Below are positions 62,706-64,000 of a stretch of 64,000 bases of DNA, piece after piece. The notes under the pieces were generated by a model, which saw only the letters and a program-made list of their open reading frames with translations, had not been told where the DNA came from and did no database searches. A program made the translations under genes and the position numbers. The stretch is from positions 474,332 to 538,331 of the forward strand of contig CALSQY010000002.1 of NCBI GenBank assembly GCA_943788615.1, in the 5' to 3' direction. How positions within the stretch are numbered: position 1 is the stretch's first letter; each line of letters starts with the position of its first letter. This stretch comes from UBA4465 sp002292365 (GTDB lineage: Bacteria > Bacteroidota > Bacteroidia > Cytophagales > Cyclobacteriaceae).

Positions 62706-64000
62706 TTGATTAAAAAGTTACTTTTCTCAGTTATAGCTTTGTTCCTTTTTTACGAGGGCTTTACTCAATGCAATACTAGTTTTGATAAGGGTCTAGATTT
62801 TGATGGTTCTTCATCGGATTATTCCCGAAATAAAACAACTGGTGATAATTCAGGTATACTAAGAAGAGATACAAACTTAAATTCAGGTGGAAAAGCTCAA
62901 CCTTGGGCGTTCGGAGTTGTTTTCAATTGGGATGGGACGAGTGTTTCTTCGAAAAATACAATTTGGAGTAACGCCCACATTTCAACTCCATCTATGTATA
63001 TTAAGGCATACATAACTTCGGGAGGAGAGCTTGCTTTCAAATATGGTGATGATAATAATTACATAATTCGAAAGACATCATCATCCTTCATAAGTTCAGG
63101 GGTTTGGTATGGACTTTATATTGATTATGACGGTTATGTCGCCGATAATACCGGAACTGATTTTTCAACACAATATTCCAGTTTCCGGATTAGACTTGTC
63201 GATCTATCAACTGGGACTGTGTCATCCCCAAGCCTCACAAATTCAAATAATGGTAATGGTTGGACAAGCAACGTTAACAATAGAATTCAAATTGGTGTTG
63301 CAAGTGAAGGGGTAGATGAATTTGATGGTAAGATTTCATCTGTTGTGGTAACAACCTTAGCTATAGATCAAAATGTATCTGACGAAGAAATTAGTGCTAT
63401 AATTTTAAATCCAAGTAGTTGGTTGTGTAATTACAAAGTTGGCGAATCTTACAGAAGACCTAATGAAATAAGTTTAACTTCTGATTTTGCTTTAGAGGAT
63501 GAATATTCTTCGTATTCTACACGTGTTTGGTTAATGGGTGATGGTTCAGATGATGACCCGTCGTATATTAGAAATCAGGTAAATGTATCGGGAACTTCCA
63601 AAGACGCTACACGATTAAATATAAATGGGGATAACAGTCCGGTTGAATTAATTACCGACATTTCAGGTTTGACTATTCCTCCAAATGTAATCGCTGCCTC
63701 TACAAGTGATAGTGATTCCAATGGGGAAATAGATCAGATTTTAGTTACATTGTCTGAAGACATTACCGATGGGAGTTCTACTTTAGATAACACGACTTTT
63801 ACTGTAGCTGGATATACTGTAAGCGGTACCACTACAGGATCCTTAGCCAATGATAATCAAGTGCTTATTTCTTTGACTGAGAGTGGTTCTGTTGATACTG
63901 AGAAGATACCCAATGTGATATTGATATCAGGTAAAATTTCAGATGGTAGTAATGCTTTAGGATATAATCAGACTTTTACTGGAACAACTGATGGAGCTAT
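62706..64000 (+). CDS. Large secreted protein, 3' end outside window (LamG-like then Ig-like repeats)
   Basis: Open frame to the window edge (431 codons visible), starting with TTG at 62706. The start is chosen because it begins a clear signal peptide: M(TTG)IKKLLFSVIALFLFYEGF then T-Q. No in-frame ATG fits better. The first about 210 residues look like a LamG/concanavalin-like beta sandwich (LDFDGSSSDYSRNKTTGDNS; QPWAFGVVFNWDGTSVSSKN; NRIQIGVASEGVDEFDGKIS and the DEEISAIILNPSSWLCNYKV end). From about residue 310 a Ca-type D-x-D-x-N-G segment (SDSDSNGEIDQILVTLSEDI) begins an Ig-like repeat of the kind used in long T9SS cargo proteins. A sorting domain would be expected at the missing C-terminus. 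Role unknown: adhesin or surface enzyme scaffold. Confidence 0.75.
   Translation, partial: MIKKLLFSVIALFLFYEGFTQCNTSFDKGLDFDGSSSDYSRNKTTGDNSGILRRDTNLNSGGKAQPWAFGVVFNWDGTSVSSKNTIWSNAHISTPSMYIKAYITSGGELAFKYGDDNNYIIRKTSSSFISSGVWYGLYIDYDGYVADNTGTDFSTQYSSFRIRLVDLSTGTVSSPSLTNSNNGNGWTSNVNNRIQIGVASEGVDEFDGKISSVVVTTLAIDQNVSDEEISAIILNPSSWLCNYKVGESYRRPNEISLTSDFALEDEYSSYSTRVWLMGDGSDDDPSYIRNQVNVSGTSKDATRLNINGDNSPVELITDISGLTIPPNVIAASTSDSDSNGEIDQILVTLSEDITDGSSTLDNTTFTVAGYTVSGTTTGSLANDNQVLISLTESGSVDTEKIPNVILISGKISDGSNALGYNQTFTGTTDGA

Noticed and set aside
63109..63315. 68-codon plus-strand frame near the window end
   Set aside because: Lies within the open LamG-like frame that starts at 62706 and is out of phase with it.
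1..64000. tRNA, rRNA, CRISPR, IS or prophage
   Set aside because: No cloverleaf-like, repeat-spacer, transposase or integrase pattern seen by reading; a tRNAscan/Infernal run would be decisive for the small RNAs.

Overview
The window comes from a Bacteroidota chromosome, most likely a marine-type member of the order Cytophagales (genus not resolvable from the sequence). Reasons: a gliding/T9SS type B (CHU_C) sorting domain; a b558-type three-subunit succinate dehydrogenase; a Na+-pumping NADH:quinone reductase operon; the N-succinyl/N-acetyl-ornithine carbamoyltransferase form of arginine synthesis with proC inside the operon; a murF/ddl-less division and cell wall cluster; Bacteroidota promoters (TTG, 19-20 bases, TAnnTTTG); and few Shine-Dalgarno sequences. 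Genes are dense and often overlap by 1-23 bases. I saw no tRNA, rRNA, CRISPR array, insertion sequence or prophage.

Layout. Bases 1-18.7 kb are a patchwork of single genes: a DMT permease cut by the window edge, a decayed glycosyltransferase with three frame breaks, an M16 zinc peptidase, a sulfatase downstream of a beta-propeller/cytochrome c lipoprotein, an MFS permease, a Cys/Met-metabolism PLP enzyme, a small lipoprotein, an MscS channel, an M3 oligopeptidase and a large membrane-anchored protein of unknown role. Bases 18.8-22.4 kb hold sdhCAB (minus strand, good promoter). Bases 22.6-25.9 kb hold a T9SS-secreted protein overlapping a DCC-family thiol protein.

Bases 25.9-28.5 kb form a tight operon fabD - tiny lipoprotein - cmk - ispH. 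The 53-codon lipoprotein gene is joined to both neighbours by one-base overlaps. Bases 28.6-33.3 kb hold nqrABCDE, with no nqrF after nqrE; instead there is an 0.8 kb gap containing a possible 61-residue secreted peptide on the other strand and a GC-richer patch with two competing hairpins. Bases 34.1-42.9 kb are a complete arginine operon: GNAT acyltransferase, argG, argC, proC, argD, argF', argB, argE, argH. An AddA/RecB-like helicase-nuclease and a SlyD-like FKBP prolyl isomerase follow.

Bases 46.9-62.2 kb are the division/cell wall cluster mraZ-rsmH-ftsL-ftsI-murE-mraY-murD-ftsW-murG-murC-ftsQ-ftsA-ftsZ. It starts from a near-perfect Bacteroidota promoter overlapped by three GTGG(G/T) repeats at exact 10-base spacing, which fits a MraZ operator. 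After ftsZ lies about 500 bases of AT-rich noncoding DNA, then the start of a large secreted multi-domain protein that runs off the window.

Most of the window is core metabolism and cell division. I did not find a clear undescribed system. The best leads are the fabD-cmk tiny lipoprotein, the missing nqrF with its gap, the MraZ operator-promoter overlap, the substrate-determining residue of ArgF', and the large unknown protein at 16-18.7 kb.
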